Source: Acidimicrobiaceae bacterium (GTDB lineage Bacteria; Actinomycetota; Acidimicrobiia; Acidimicrobiales; Aldehydirespiratoraceae). From it: DNA of 64,000 bases. The translations under genes were made by a program, and so were the position numbers. The stretch spans positions 21,244 through 85,243 of the forward strand of contig VYBO01000046.1 of the NCBI GenBank assembly GCA_009844405.1. The letters are read 5' to 3'. Positions 1 through 9,789 of the stretch are shown here, one piece after another. Below the pieces are notes generated by a model. That model saw only the letters and a list, made by a program, of their open reading frames with translations, had not been told where the DNA came from and ran no database searches. Each line of letters opens with the position of its first letter. The first letter of the stretch is position 1.

Positions 1-149
1 ATGCGTGTAACTTGAGTAGCGGCCTAGTGGGCCGACAGCGGCATCGAAATCGAGCCAACCGAGCAATGACGCTGGTGCGTAGTCGCTCACTTGTCGAAGT
101 CAAGCACTGACATGCGACACGCTGGCCCCGAGTTGTCATAGGGCAGCCC

Positions 150-1472
150 TTGTCATGCTTGTTGGGGATTATTCATAGGTTGTTGTCACACCCCCTGTCT
201 AGTGTGACAAGCATGGAATCGAGGATCGAATCTGTTGAGGCTCCCGGCGCTGAGTGTGTGGTGTGTGCTGGGGATGTGGAGGTGTCTGCTCTCAGCGATG
301 ACGAGTTGGTGGGGCGGATGGCGGCGCTTGGCCGGCAGCGGTGCCGGTTGGATGCGATGTTGGCTGAGACAACGGCGGAGATGCATCGACGCTCCGGGGG
401 CAGGGCGGTGTCGGCTTTGATGCGCGAGAGGCTGCATTTGTCCGCCCGCCAGGCCACCGCTGAGGTGGAGTTGGCTGCTTCGTTGGGTGAGCTGTCCGCC
501 ACTCTGGATGCCTGGCGGGCAGGGGAGATCACTGCGGGCCATGCCCGGGTGATCGCTCGGGTGGCTTCTGATCCCGACCACGCTGACGAGCCGGCATTGC
601 TGGAGATGGCCCGCGGCTATCCGGTGGACATGTTCGCCCGAATGACCCGGCATTACATGAAGCCCGGTGTGTCATCTGAGGAGCGCAACCGCCAGCACGA
701 GAACCGGTGGGCATCGCTGGTTCAGGATCCCGACGGCTCGTGGCGGCTGTCGGCCTACTTCGACGCCGACGACGGCAAGCGCGTCAGCTTGGCCTTCAAC
801 GCCATGGTGCGCACCTACCGCAATGACCCGACCTTCTACGGATCCGGCCCCATCCAGGGACTCACCTCCCAGCAGCGCCGAGCCGACGCGCTGGTCAACC
901 TGATCACCGGCGAGGGACCCCACCATCGGCCCAAGACCACGCTGCTGGTCATCGCTGACTACGACACAGTCACACGCGAACTCAAGAACCTGCGCTATGA
1001 CGACGGTCTTCTCGTTGCAGTCGACCAGATCGCCATGCTGGCCGCACAAGCCAAGATCCTGCCCGCCATCTTCAGTGCCGAGGGCGATCCGCTGTGGCTG
1101 GGACGAGCCGACCGCCACGCCAGCGCCGGCCAGCGCATCGCACTTGCGGCCCGCGACGGGGGCTGTGTCAACTGCGCCGCACCGGCAGGGGGCGGCGAGC
1201 CCCACCACATCGAGTGGTTCAGCCGGGGCGGACCCACCGACATCGACAACTTGGCCCTGCTGTGCGAGCGCTGCCACCACCTCGTCCATGACGACGGCTG
1301 GCAACTGCACTCCGACAACGGCCGACTCAGACTCCAACCGCCGCCCCAGCCGACACGGTCCCGCTCCCGTTCCGACGCCGACTGCCGGCCCGGGCACAAC
1401 GGCCACTCCGACGGCCGTTCCTGGTCTGACGCCCCCGTCGGACCGCAACGCAACCCGGTCCTGCGGAGGTGA
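150..1472 (+). CDS. DUF222 / HNH endonuclease domain protein (13E12-repeat type)
   Basis: 440 aa ORF; N-terminal DUF222-like region; C-terminal HNH-like CVNCAAPAGGGEPHHIEWFSRGGPTDIDNLALLCERCHHLVHDDGW. True start may be downstream (e.g. MESRIESVEAPG). Confidence 0.85.
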   Translation: MSCLLGIIHRLLSHPLSSVTSMESRIESVEAPGAECVVCAGDVEVSALSDDELVGRMAALGRQRCRLDAMLAETTAEMHRRSGGRAVSALMRERLHLSARQATAEVELAASLGELSATLDAWRAGEITAGHARVIARVASDPDHADEPALLEMARGYPVDMFARMTRHYMKPGVSSEERNRQHENRWASLVQDPDGSWRLSAYFDADDGKRVSLAFNAMVRTYRNDPTFYGSGPIQGLTSQQRRADALVNLITGEGPHHRPKTTLLVIADYDTVTRELKNLRYDDGLLVAVDQIAMLAAQAKILPAIFSAEGDPLWLGRADRHASAGQRIALAARDGGCVNCAAPAGGGEPHHIEWFSRGGPTDIDNLALLCERCHHLVHDDGWQLHSDNGRLRLQPPPQPTRSRSRSDADCRPGHNGHSDGRSWSDAPVGPQRNPVLRR

Positions 1473-1560
1473 CGGTTGCCCGCCCGACAGCCCGTGTGGC
1501 GAGTCGTTGAGGCGGTCGTACGCCTCCCGCGGGCAGGGGCGATGTGCTTGCCGGCCGGCG

Positions 1561-2466
1561 TCAGCGGGTGAAGAGCAGCTGGAACTCCATGATTCCGTGG
1601 TCCTCTACCGACACGACTATGGGCGCACTCGGGGCGGTGACGCCGAAGTCGCTGAAGACCACGTCGCTGGACCCGACGGCCACGATGGTGTCGTCCACCA
1701 GCTGGGCCTGGAGATCGAAGCTGACCTGGTTGGTGACCCCTTTGATGGTCAGATCGCCCTGGGCCGATCCCGAGAAGGTCTCGCCATCGGCCATGTTGGC
1801 GAGCAACTCGACCGGCTCGACCAGGGTGAAGATCGCCTGGGGGAAGTCGTTGGCGCCGAGGGCTCGGCGCACCTGGCTGTCGCGGCTTGAATTGTCGGTT
1901 CGCAGCGTGCCCATGGTCACTTCCACGGTCGCTGCCACCAGCACGTTGCCCGACAGCTCGATCGAGCCGGCCACGTCCGCGGTCCGGCCCACCGCGGTGA
2001 AGTCGCCGATACCGCCGGCCAGCACCTCGTCCACCCGGAAGCCGGCGAAGCTCACCGTCGGCTCGCCCTGCAGGTCGCCGGCGTTCTCGGCCACCTGAAC
2101 GGCCCACACTCCGTCGAGGCCGCCCGGGGATTCCGCCGTCTGATCTGCTGTTGCCGGCTCGCTGCCGGGGTCGTCGTCCGCCGAGACCGCCGCGTCCAAC
2201 GCGGGGGTGTCGTCGCTTGATGTCGTGGCCACGTTGGTGGCTGCGTCGGCGGTTGGTGTGCCGGCGTCGTCGCCGGCGGGTTCGGTGGCCGATGGCGTGT
2301 CGGTGCTGTCGCCAGTCGTCTCGGCCGCTTCGATCCGGGCAACGGTCGTCTCCAGGTCGACCGCCTCGGGGGCTTCGTCCCGGGTCAGGAGATACACCGC
2401 CACCACGACGACGATCAGCACGACAACGGCCACGACCGCGCCTATGACGATCTTGATGCGCCTCAT
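1561..2466 (-). CDS. YceI-like domain protein, membrane-anchored
   Basis: N-terminal TM segment (IKIVIGAVVAVVVLIVVVVAVYLL) then lipocalin-like YceI pattern (FRVDE, VAATVEVTMGTLRTDNSSRDSQVR, FPQAIFT, GDLTIKGVTNQVSFDL). Confidence 0.8.
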   Translation of the reverse strand: MRRIKIVIGAVVAVVVLIVVVVAVYLLTRDEAPEAVDLETTVARIEAAETTGDSTDTPSATEPAGDDAGTPTADAATNVATTSSDDTPALDAAVSADDDPGSEPATADQTAESPGGLDGVWAVQVAENAGDLQGEPTVSFAGFRVDEVLAGGIGDFTAVGRTADVAGSIELSGNVLVAATVEVTMGTLRTDNSSRDSQVRRALGANDFPQAIFTLVEPVELLANMADGETFSGSAQGDLTIKGVTNQVSFDLQAQLVDDTIVAVGSSDVVFSDFGVTAPSAPIVVSVEDHGIMEFQLLFTR

Positions 2467-3752
2467 CTTTCCGAGTCCCTCTCCATCTCACGGGCCGTAG
2501 CCGCGGCGGCGGCCACGGTTGCTTCGATCTCGGCTTCGGTGTGGGCCAGCGACGGGAAGATCGCCTCGTAGGCCCCCGGCGCGAAGGCCACGCCCCGCCG
2601 CAGCATCCCGTGGAAGAACAGCCGATAACGACCGTTATCAGCAGACTTGCGGGCTTCATCGAAGTCACGGGGAGCGTCCTCGGCGAAGAACAGGCCCAGC
2701 AGGGGCCCGACCCGCGGCAGCACCGCAGTCACCCCGGCCGCGGCGAAAGCTCCGGCCATCCCCTCCTGCAAGGCGGCCGCCGTGGATTCCAGCTGCACAT
2801 AGGCGTCGTCGTCGAGCAGGCCCAGCACCGCCAGCCCGGCCGCGGTGGCCAGAGGGTTGCCCGACAGTGTCCCCGCCTGGTACACGCCGCCCAGCGGCGC
2901 CAGCCCGGACATGATCTCCGTCGAGGCCCCGAAGGCGCCCACCGGCAGCCCGCCCCCGATGACCTTGCCGAAGCACCAGATGTCGGGCCGCACTCCGTAC
3001 CACTCGGCGGCGCCGCCCCGGCAGAGCCGGAAGCCGGTGATCACCTCGTCGAACAGCAGCAGAGCGCCGGCCGCGTCGCAGGCGTCGCGCAGTCCCTGCA
3101 GGAAACCGGGCTCCGGGGCCACCAGTCCCATGTTGGCCGCCACCGGCTCCACGCACACCACCGCCACCGACTCGTCCAGTTCGGGCACCACGTTGTAGGG
3201 GGCCACGATGGTGTCGGCCACCGCGCCGGCGGTCACTCCCTCCGATCCGGCCAGGCCCTGCTGGGCAACGCCCGATCCGCCCGCCACCAGCAGAGAATCG
3301 CTGTGGCCGTGGTAGCAGCCGGCGAACTTCACCACCGTCGGCCGGCCGGTCACGCCCCGTGCGAGCCGTACCGCCGACATCACCGCCTCGGTTCCGCTGT
3401 TGGTCAGCCGCACCATCTCCAGGCCCCCCACCCGGGCGCACATCTCCTCGGCCATCAAGACCTCGTCGCGGGTGGGCGCGCCGTAGCTGGTGCCCCTTCC
3501 GGCCGCCTGCCGCACTGCTTCGATCACCGCCGGGTGGGAGTGGCCGCAGATGCCCGGCCCGTAGCTCTGCACGTAGTCGATGTAGCGGCGGCCCTCCACG
3601 TCATAGGTGAACGGACCGGAGGCCTCTGCCACGAAATAGGGGGTGCCCCCCACGGAGCGGAAGGCCCGCACCGGCGAGTTGACCCCGCCGGGGATCACCC
3701 GCTGGGCCCGCTCGAACAGCGCTTCGTTGGTGAGGGACTCGTCGCTGCTCAC
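2463..3752 (-). CDS. hemL: glutamate-1-semialdehyde 2,1-aminomutase
   Basis: Class-III PLP aminotransferase: RVIPGGVNSPVRAFRSVGGTPYF, NSGTEAVMSAVRLARG, LLFDEVITGFR, FGKVIGGGLPVGAFG. GTG start inferred at 3752; ORF track extends to 3893. Confidence 0.95.
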   Translation of the reverse strand: MSSDESLTNEALFERAQRVIPGGVNSPVRAFRSVGGTPYFVAEASGPFTYDVEGRRYIDYVQSYGPGICGHSHPAVIEAVRQAAGRGTSYGAPTRDEVLMAEEMCARVGGLEMVRLTNSGTEAVMSAVRLARGVTGRPTVVKFAGCYHGHSDSLLVAGGSGVAQQGLAGSEGVTAGAVADTIVAPYNVVPELDESVAVVCVEPVAANMGLVAPEPGFLQGLRDACDAAGALLLFDEVITGFRLCRGGAAEWYGVRPDIWCFGKVIGGGLPVGAFGASTEIMSGLAPLGGVYQAGTLSGNPLATAAGLAVLGLLDDDAYVQLESTAAALQEGMAGAFAAAGVTAVLPRVGPLLGLFFAEDAPRDFDEARKSADNGRYRLFFHGMLRRGVAFAPGAYEAIFPSLAHTEAEIEATVAAAAATAREMERDSER

Positions 3753-3792
3753 CGCGGCGCCTCGGTGGTGTCGCCGTCGCGTTCCGCGTCGC

Positions 3793-4773
3793 TCATTGCA
3801 GGGCCTCGGCCAGGCGGCGGGCGAAATAGGTGAGCACCACGTCGGCGCCGGCCCGGCGGATGGCGAGGACATGCTCGAGGGCCACCGCGTCACCGTCGAG
3901 CCAGCCCCGCTCGGCGGCGGCGCACACCATGGAGTACTCGCCCGACACCTGGTAGGCGGCCAGCGGCACGTCGAAGGTGCGCCGTGCGGCCGAGATCACA
4001 TCGAGGAAGGCCAGAGCCGGCTTCACCATCACCATGTCGGCGCCCTCGGCCAGATCGAGGCGGATCTCCTCGATGGCCTCCCGGGCCCCGGCCACGTCCT
4101 GCTGGTAGGTCCGGCGGTCGCCCCCGCCGGCGATGGTCACGTCCACTGCGTCGCGGAACGGCCCGTACAGCGCGGTGGCGTACTTGGCCGAGTAGGCGAG
4201 GATGGCGGTCTGGGTGAAGCCCGAGCCGTCGAGCGCGCCCCGGATGGCGGCCACCTGCCCGTCCATCATCCCCGACGGGGCCACGATGTCGGCCCCCGCG
4301 GTGGCCTGGGCCAGCGCGATGCGGGCGTAGATCTCCAGGGTGGCGTCGTTCTCGACGTCGCCGAGGCCGTCGAGCGCGCCGCAGTGGCCGTGGTCGGTGT
4401 ACTCGTCCATGCACAGATCGGCGATCAACACGACGTCATCGCCGATATCGGAGCGCAGGTCGGCCAGAGCTGCCTGCACGATCCCATCGGGATTCCAAGC
4501 CTCCGACCCGATGTGGTCCTTGTGCTCGGGAACGCCGAACAGCACCACCGCCCCGATCCCGAGAGCGTGGAGCTCCGCGACCTCGGCCCGCAGCGATTGC
4601 CGGGTGTGCTGGAACTGCCCGGGCATCGACACGATGGGCCGGGGCTCGTCGATGCCCTCGCGCACGAACAGCGGCGCGATGAAGTCGGCGGGGTGGAGCC
4701 GGTGCTCGGCCACCAGCCGTCGCAGGGCCGGCGTCCGGCGCAGCCGGCGCATACGCCGCTGCGGGAAGTTCAC
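3793..4773 (-). CDS. hemB: delta-aminolevulinic acid dehydratase (porphobilinogen synthase)
   Basis: RMRRLRRTPALRRLVAEHRLHPADFIAPLFVREG...GADMVMVKPALAFLDVI; heme cluster context. Confidence 0.96.
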   Translation of the reverse strand: MNFPQRRMRRLRRTPALRRLVAEHRLHPADFIAPLFVREGIDEPRPIVSMPGQFQHTRQSLRAEVAELHALGIGAVVLFGVPEHKDHIGSEAWNPDGIVQAALADLRSDIGDDVVLIADLCMDEYTDHGHCGALDGLGDVENDATLEIYARIALAQATAGADIVAPSGMMDGQVAAIRGALDGSGFTQTAILAYSAKYATALYGPFRDAVDVTIAGGGDRRTYQQDVAGAREAIEEIRLDLAEGADMVMVKPALAFLDVISAARRTFDVPLAAYQVSGEYSMVCAAAERGWLDGDAVALEHVLAIRRAGADVVLTYFARRLAEALQ

Positions 4774-4782
4774 CCTGCGAGG

Positions 4783-5577
4783 CTACCCATCGTCGTCGGG
4801 CGCCGACCACGGTCGGGCGTGGCCGACCAGGGCGGCCACCACGCCGTCGATGGTGTGCTCGGATGCCTCCACCGTGACTTCAAGGCCGTGGGACGCCGCG
4901 GTGGCTGACGTGGCCGGGCCTATGGAGGCCACCAGCGGCGGGACCGCGTCGGTGCCGACCTCGTCCACCAGACGCGTGACGGTGGACGACGAAGTGAACA
5001 CCACACCGTCGGAGGCGGCCACCGCCCGGCGCTGGTCGTCGGTCAGGCGGGCGGCCACGTTCCGGTAGGCGGCCACGTCCAGTACCTCCCAGCCGGCGTC
5101 CCGCAGGCTGTCGGGCAGCACCGGGCGGGCAAGTGCGGCCCGGGCCAGCACCACGAGGCTGCCGCTGCGTCCGGAGCCCGGCGTCGGGAACGCCTGCACC
5201 AAGCCCTCGGCGATCGACCGGTCGGGCACCAGCCGCACGGTCAGCCCCACCGCGGCGGCCCGGGCCGCGGTCCCCGGACCGATGGCGGCGACGTTGACGC
5301 CGGTGGCCGGCGGCCCGGCGGCGGCCGCTCGCTCGGCCCCGTTCGGGCTGGTGACCACCAGCCAGTCCCCTCGTTCCAGCCGGGCCAGCGCCGCCCTCAG
5401 CCCGGCTCCCCCGTCGGCCGGATCGGTGATGGCGATCACCGGGGCGCTGACCACCTCGGCGCCGGCCGCGGCCAGCCCGTCGGCCAGCGGCTGGGCCTGA
5501 TGGCGCGGCCGGCAGACCACGATCCTCAGCCCGGCGAGCGGCTTGGGTGCGTGAGGCCGGGGCCGTGCCGGGCTCAT
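4783..5577 (-). CDS. hemD: uroporphyrinogen-III synthase
   Basis: HemD-like ORF (LRIVVCRPRHQAQPLADGLAAAGAEV; VFTSSSTVTRLVDEVG) directly downstream of hemC with ATGA overlap at 5574-5577. Confidence 0.85.
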   Translation of the reverse strand: MSPARPRPHAPKPLAGLRIVVCRPRHQAQPLADGLAAAGAEVVSAPVIAITDPADGGAGLRAALARLERGDWLVVTSPNGAERAAAAGPPATGVNVAAIGPGTAARAAAVGLTVRLVPDRSIAEGLVQAFPTPGSGRSGSLVVLARAALARPVLPDSLRDAGWEVLDVAAYRNVAARLTDDQRRAVAASDGVVFTSSSTVTRLVDEVGTDAVPPLVASIGPATSATAASHGLEVTVEASEHTIDGVVAALVGHARPWSAPDDDG

Positions 5578-6491
5578 CCGGCCGCTCGCATGAGCTCCCG
5601 GCCGCCGCATTCGTCCAGCAGGTGCCGGGCGACCGACCGGCCCAGCGTCTCGGGATCACGGCCCCGGCGGGTGTCGCGGATGAGCATCCGGCCGTCGAGC
5701 GAGGCCACCAGCCCGGTCAGCTCCAGACCGCCGCCGTGCGCCTCGACGGCGTGGGCGCCGGCCGGCAGGCTGCAGTCGCCTCCCAGTTCGGCCAGAAAGG
5801 CCCGCTCCGCGTCGACCGCCCACCGGCTCGGCCCGTGTTCGGTGGCGAGCAGTGTCTCGAGCACGGCCCGATCATCGGCGCGGCACTCCACCGCGATGGC
5901 TCCCTGCCCGACCTGGGGCACGAGTACGTCCGGTTCGAGCACGTCGAGCACGTCCGGTCCGAGCCCCAGGCGCTGCAAGGCCACCGCGGCCATGACGATG
6001 GCGTCGAAGCCGGAGGCCTTGTTGAGCCGGGTGGCGATGTTGCCCCGCAGCTCGGCGAAGGACAGGTCGGACCGCATCCAGGCCAGCTGTGCCTTGCGCC
6101 TGACCGAGCCCGTGGCCACCGTCGCTCCGACCGGCAAGTCAGCCAATCGGCAGCCCACCAGGGCGTCCCTGGGGTCGCCGCGCCTCGGCACCGCGGCCAG
6201 CACCAAGCCCTCAGGAGTCGACGACGGCAGGTCCTTGGCCGAGTGCACGGCGACGTCGGCTCGCCCGTCGAGCACCGCGGCCTGCACTTCCTTCACGAAC
6301 ACTCCCTTGCCGCCCATGGCATGGATCGGGTCGTCGGGCTGCCGGTCGCCGGTAGTGGACACCACCACCGGCTCGACAACCGCCCCGCAGGCCTCGGCCA
6401 GCAATCCGGCCACGATGCTGGTCTGCCGGCGGGCCAAGGCACTACCCCGGGTGGCCGCTCGCAGAGGCCGAGCGGATGCAGAGCGATTCAC
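5574..6491 (-). CDS. hemC: hydroxymethylbilane synthase (porphobilinogen deaminase)
   Basis: RAATRGSALARRQTS, VHSAKDLPSSTPEGL, PRRGDPRDALVG, LNKASGFDAIVMAAVALQRLG. Start set at GTG 6491 because the ORF-track N-terminus runs into a dispersed repeat. Confidence 0.93.
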   Translation of the reverse strand: MNRSASARPLRAATRGSALARRQTSIVAGLLAEACGAVVEPVVVSTTGDRQPDDPIHAMGGKGVFVKEVQAAVLDGRADVAVHSAKDLPSSTPEGLVLAAVPRRGDPRDALVGCRLADLPVGATVATGSVRRKAQLAWMRSDLSFAELRGNIATRLNKASGFDAIVMAAVALQRLGLGPDVLDVLEPDVLVPQVGQGAIAVECRADDRAVLETLLATEHGPSRWAVDAERAFLAELGGDCSLPAGAHAVEAHGGGLELTGLVASLDGRMLIRDTRRGRDPETLGRSVARHLLDECGGRELMRAAG

Positions 6492-6509
6492 GGGAAGCTT
6501 CGTGACGCG

Positions 6510-6564
6510 CCGAGCGAGGCCGTGGCCCGAGCGGCCCGTGAGCGCAGCGAACAAGGGCGGGAAT
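6510..6564 (+). repeat. Dispersed ~52-bp intergenic repeat, copy A
   Basis: cgagcgaggccgtggcccgagcggcccgtgagcgcagcgaacaagggcgggaatgac. Confidence 0.85.
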
Positions 6565-6640
6565 GACACCGCCGCGATGCAGCAGACTCGGTCCCATTGG
6601 CGCTCGCTTCAAGAGGCCGGGGGGCCATGGCGCCGGTCGC

Positions 6641-7900
6641 CTACAGGTCGAACAGGTCGCGCAGTGCTTCGGCCAGCCGGTCGCCCCGCGCGTGGCCGGC
6701 TGCGTCCTTGAGCCGGACGGTCGGCTCGTGGAGCAGCTTGTTCACCACGCCGCGCAGCAGGGACTCCACCGCGGCCCGCTGGGCGGGCGAGAGATCAGCG
6801 AGGCGCGACGCATGGCGTTCCAGCTCGCTCGCGCTTAGAAGCTCGGCCCGGCCCCTCAGCGCCGCGATGAGCGGGGCGACCTCACGGGCCGATGCCTCGG
6901 CCAGGTAGAACTCGATCTCTTCGTCGATGATGGCCTGCACCCTGCCGATCTCCTGGGTGCGACCGGACCGTTCCCGTTCCACGAAGTCGCCCAGGTCGTC
7001 CATGTCGAGCAGGGTCACACCCGGCAGGTCCCGAGCAGCGGGGTCCACGTCGCGGGGCACGGCCACATCGATGATCAGCAGCTCCGCGCCCGCTCGTCGG
7101 GCCATCACCGCGTCGATGTCGCTGTGCTCGAGGACTATCTCGGTGGCCCCCGTCGTGGTGATGGCCACATCGGCGCTGGCCAGCGCATTGTCCAGCTCGG
7201 CTAGGGCCACGGCCCGCCCGCCGCCCAGCTGCGCGGCGGCCACGGCCCGCTCCGGTGAGCGGCTCGCCACCGCTATGTCGCCGGGGCGTGCGTCGGTCAG
7301 GGACTTGAGCGTGCCTGAGGCCACCTCGCCCGCGCCCAGCACGAGCACCCGCCGGCCGGCCAGCCCTCCGAGCCGCTCGTCGGCCAGCGCGACCGCGGCA
7401 TGAGACAGGGAGGCGATGCCGCGGGCGATGCCGGTCTCGGTGCGGGCCCGCTTGCCGGTCTCGACCGCCCGGCGGAACAGAGGTTCGAGCACGACGCCGA
7501 CGGTGCCCTCGGAACGGGCTGCCTGCCAGGCGTCGCGCAGCTGGCCCAGTACCTCGTGCTCGCCCACCACCACCGAGTCGAGCCCGGCGGCCACGGTTAA
7601 CAGGTGCCGCACCGCGTCGGCGTCGTGGTGGGCGTACAACTCGTCGGCCACGGTCTCGGGTGGCAGGCCTGAGTGCCGGGCCAGCAGCTCCCGGATGTCG
7701 GCGTAGCCACCGTGGAAGCGCTCCGCGTAGGCGTAGACCTCGATGCGGTTGCAGGTGGACAGCAGCACCGACTCGCTCAGGTGCTCGGCGATCGCGAGGT
7801 CGTGCAGGGCCTTGGGAAGATCGTCGGGCGCGACCGTCATCCGCTCGAGCAGGCCGAGCGGCGTGGCGCGGTGATTGCACCCGACCACTACCAGCGACAT
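6641..7900 (-). CDS. hemA: glutamyl-tRNA reductase
   Basis: MSLVVVGCNHRATPLGLLERM, LLSTCNRIEVYAY, GLDSVVVGEHEVLGQ, VLVLGAGEVA. Confidence 0.96.
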   Translation of the reverse strand: MSLVVVGCNHRATPLGLLERMTVAPDDLPKALHDLAIAEHLSESVLLSTCNRIEVYAYAERFHGGYADIRELLARHSGLPPETVADELYAHHDADAVRHLLTVAAGLDSVVVGEHEVLGQLRDAWQAARSEGTVGVVLEPLFRRAVETGKRARTETGIARGIASLSHAAVALADERLGGLAGRRVLVLGAGEVASGTLKSLTDARPGDIAVASRSPERAVAAAQLGGGRAVALAELDNALASADVAITTTGATEIVLEHSDIDAVMARRAGAELLIIDVAVPRDVDPAARDLPGVTLLDMDDLGDFVERERSGRTQEIGRVQAIIDEEIEFYLAEASAREVAPLIAALRGRAELLSASELERHASRLADLSPAQRAAVESLLRGVVNKLLHEPTVRLKDAAGHARGDRLAEALRDLFDL

Positions 7901-7951
7901 CGAATCGGATGCTATCGCTACCCGGCGGCCGGCGGGCAGCCCGAGTGAGGG

Positions 7952-8041
7952 TCAGCGGGCCAGGAAGAATAGTTGCAGCACCCCGGCCAGGACGATGATG
8001 GCGAGCAGCGCCACGATGGCGATGGTGGTTCCCGGTCTCAT
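7952..8041 (-). CDS. 29-aa single-TM small protein (MRPGTTIAIVALLAIIVLAGVLQLFFLAR)
   Basis: Manual reverse-strand translation of 90 nt; ATGA overlap with the stop of the upstream gene; below the ORF-track length cutoff. Confidence 0.5.
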   Translation of the reverse strand: MRPGTTIAIVALLAIIVLAGVLQLFFLAR

Positions 8042-8979
8042 GGCTGGTCCCCCTGATCCTTCGGGCCGGTGGACGCTCCGGTCCGGCGGCTCAAGCCCAC
8101 CGGCGTGACCACCGACGGGCTGCCCGACCGGCGGTCGCCGGCCGCGGCGGTGGCGAGGCGCACCTCGGATCCCTCGTGCAGCCCGAGCTCGTCGGCCGCG
8201 GAACGTTGAGGCAGGGCCAGCGACACGAGCCCGCTCGAATCGGTGACGAGGCCGACGCGTCCCGGTGGCACGTCCGCATAGGCCCGGGCCCGCTCAGCCG
8301 TCCGCAGGTCTTCTCCGACCGTCACCTGCAGCAGGGCTCGCGCCTCGGCCATCTCGTCCACTTCGGCCGGGTCGACGTTGAGCTGGCAGTTTCCGAAGCG
8401 GTCCACCCACAACACCTCGGCCACCAGGGCGTCGCCGTCGCGCCGGCTCACCGGCAGCATTCCGGGAGTCAGCGTGGCCACGTCGACGGCCGGACCCAGA
8501 TCGCTCAACGGCACGCCGAGGCAGAGGTGGGCGGCCGCCGGTGCGAACACGTCGCGGCCGTCGAAGGTCGAGCCCAGCTCGCGGGGGCTCTCCAGCCGGT
8601 AGTCGGCGTCGGCCAGCTCCACCGCTCGCCCGGCCCCGCCGACGAGGGCCACCACGGGGGCCAGCAGTCCGTTGTCCGGTCCGATCAGCACCGAGGCGCC
8701 GTCGCCCACTTCCACCGCCACCGGGCGGCGATTGGTGCCCACCCCGGGGTCGACCACAGCCAGAACCACGCCCGGCAGCAGGTAATGGGCGGCCCGGGCC
8801 AGCGCCAAGCCTCCGGCCCGCACGTTGCAGGGCGCGATGCCGTGGGTGACGTCCACCACCCGCACATGGGGCGCGATGGCCGCGATGACCGAGTGGACCA
8901 CCCCGACGAACTCGTCGCCGTGCCCGTAGTCCGACAGGAACGAGATCGTGTCGTAGCCGCGCCCCGCGACGGACTTCAT
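8038..8979 (-). CDS. SAM hydrolase / SAM hydroxide adenosyltransferase (DUF62) family
   Basis: DTISFLSDYGHGDEFVGVVHSVIAAIAPHVRVVDVTHGIAP, VVDPGVGTNRRPVAVE, GPDNGLLAPV. Start ATG 8979 overlaps proC stop. Confidence 0.88.
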   Translation of the reverse strand: MKSVAGRGYDTISFLSDYGHGDEFVGVVHSVIAAIAPHVRVVDVTHGIAPCNVRAGGLALARAAHYLLPGVVLAVVDPGVGTNRRPVAVEVGDGASVLIGPDNGLLAPVVALVGGAGRAVELADADYRLESPRELGSTFDGRDVFAPAAAHLCLGVPLSDLGPAVDVATLTPGMLPVSRRDGDALVAEVLWVDRFGNCQLNVDPAEVDEMAEARALLQVTVGEDLRTAERARAYADVPPGRVGLVTDSSGLVSLALPQRSAADELGLHEGSEVRLATAAAGDRRSGSPSVVTPVGLSRRTGASTGPKDQGDQP

Positions 8980-9773
8980 TGGCCCAGCTCGCGGGAGCGG
9001 CGGGTGGCTGCTTCGACTACCCGGTCGATGAGGTCCATGAAGCCGGCTTCGTCGAGAACGGCCAAGCCCGCGGCGGTAGTGCCGCCCGGGGAGGTGACGT
9101 TCTCGCGCAGGCGGCCCGGGTCCTCCCCCGACTCCGCCAACAGCGTGGCTGCCCCCAGCAGCGTCTGGCGCACCAGGGCATCGGCCACCGCGGGATCGAG
9201 GCCCTGAGCCGTGCCGGCGGCCCGCAGCGCCTCGGCCAGCCGGAAAACAAACGCGGGACCGCTGCCCGAGAGGCCGGTGACCGCGTCGAGGTCGGCCTCG
9301 GCCACGACCGCCACCGTTCCCACCGCCTCGAGGATGCCGCGGGCCCATTCCAGGTCTTCGGGCCCGGCCGCCGATCCAGGAGCGATGGCGGCCGCGCCCG
9401 CCCCGACCAGCGCCGGGGTGTTGGGCATCGCCCGCACCACAGGTGTTCCCGCCGGCAGGCCGGCCTCGATGGCCTCCGTGCGCACCCCCGCCGCGATGGA
9501 CAGCACCCGCGCGGTTGCGGCCGCGGCCAGAGCGGGCAGCACCGCGGCCACCACGTCGGGCTTCACTGCGATGACGGCGCCGATCCCATAGAGGGGTTCA
9601 GTGGAGGCCGACACCCCGGGGGAGGCGGCCGAGACCGCCCGCTGACGGGCCGGGTCGGGCTCCACCACGTGGAGCTCACTCGCGCCGGCCCAGCCGCGGG
9701 ACACCAGGCCCCCCAGCAGGGCCTCGCCCATCTTTCCGCCGCCGATCACCTGCAACCGGGCCATACCGGTCAT
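8976..9773 (-). CDS. proC: pyrroline-5-carboxylate reductase
   Basis: LQVIGGGKMGEALLGGL, VRAMPNTPALVGAGA, GLSGSGPAFVF, LRENVTSPGGTTAAGLAVLDE. Confidence 0.94.
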   Translation of the reverse strand: MTGMARLQVIGGGKMGEALLGGLVSRGWAGASELHVVEPDPARQRAVSAASPGVSASTEPLYGIGAVIAVKPDVVAAVLPALAAAATARVLSIAAGVRTEAIEAGLPAGTPVVRAMPNTPALVGAGAAAIAPGSAAGPEDLEWARGILEAVGTVAVVAEADLDAVTGLSGSGPAFVFRLAEALRAAGTAQGLDPAVADALVRQTLLGAATLLAESGEDPGRLRENVTSPGGTTAAGLAVLDEAGFMDLIDRVVEAATRRSRELGQ

Positions 9774-9789
9774 ATTAATGGGACTGAGG

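Noticed and set aside
150-1472. HNH protein as a mobile intron/homing endonuclease
   Set aside because: DUF222-HNH genes are common multicopy actinobacterial genes; no intron or insertion boundaries are visible.
5547-6566. 339-aa forward ORF opposite hemC
   Set aside because: Antisense to hemC; its C-terminus is only the translated dispersed repeat.
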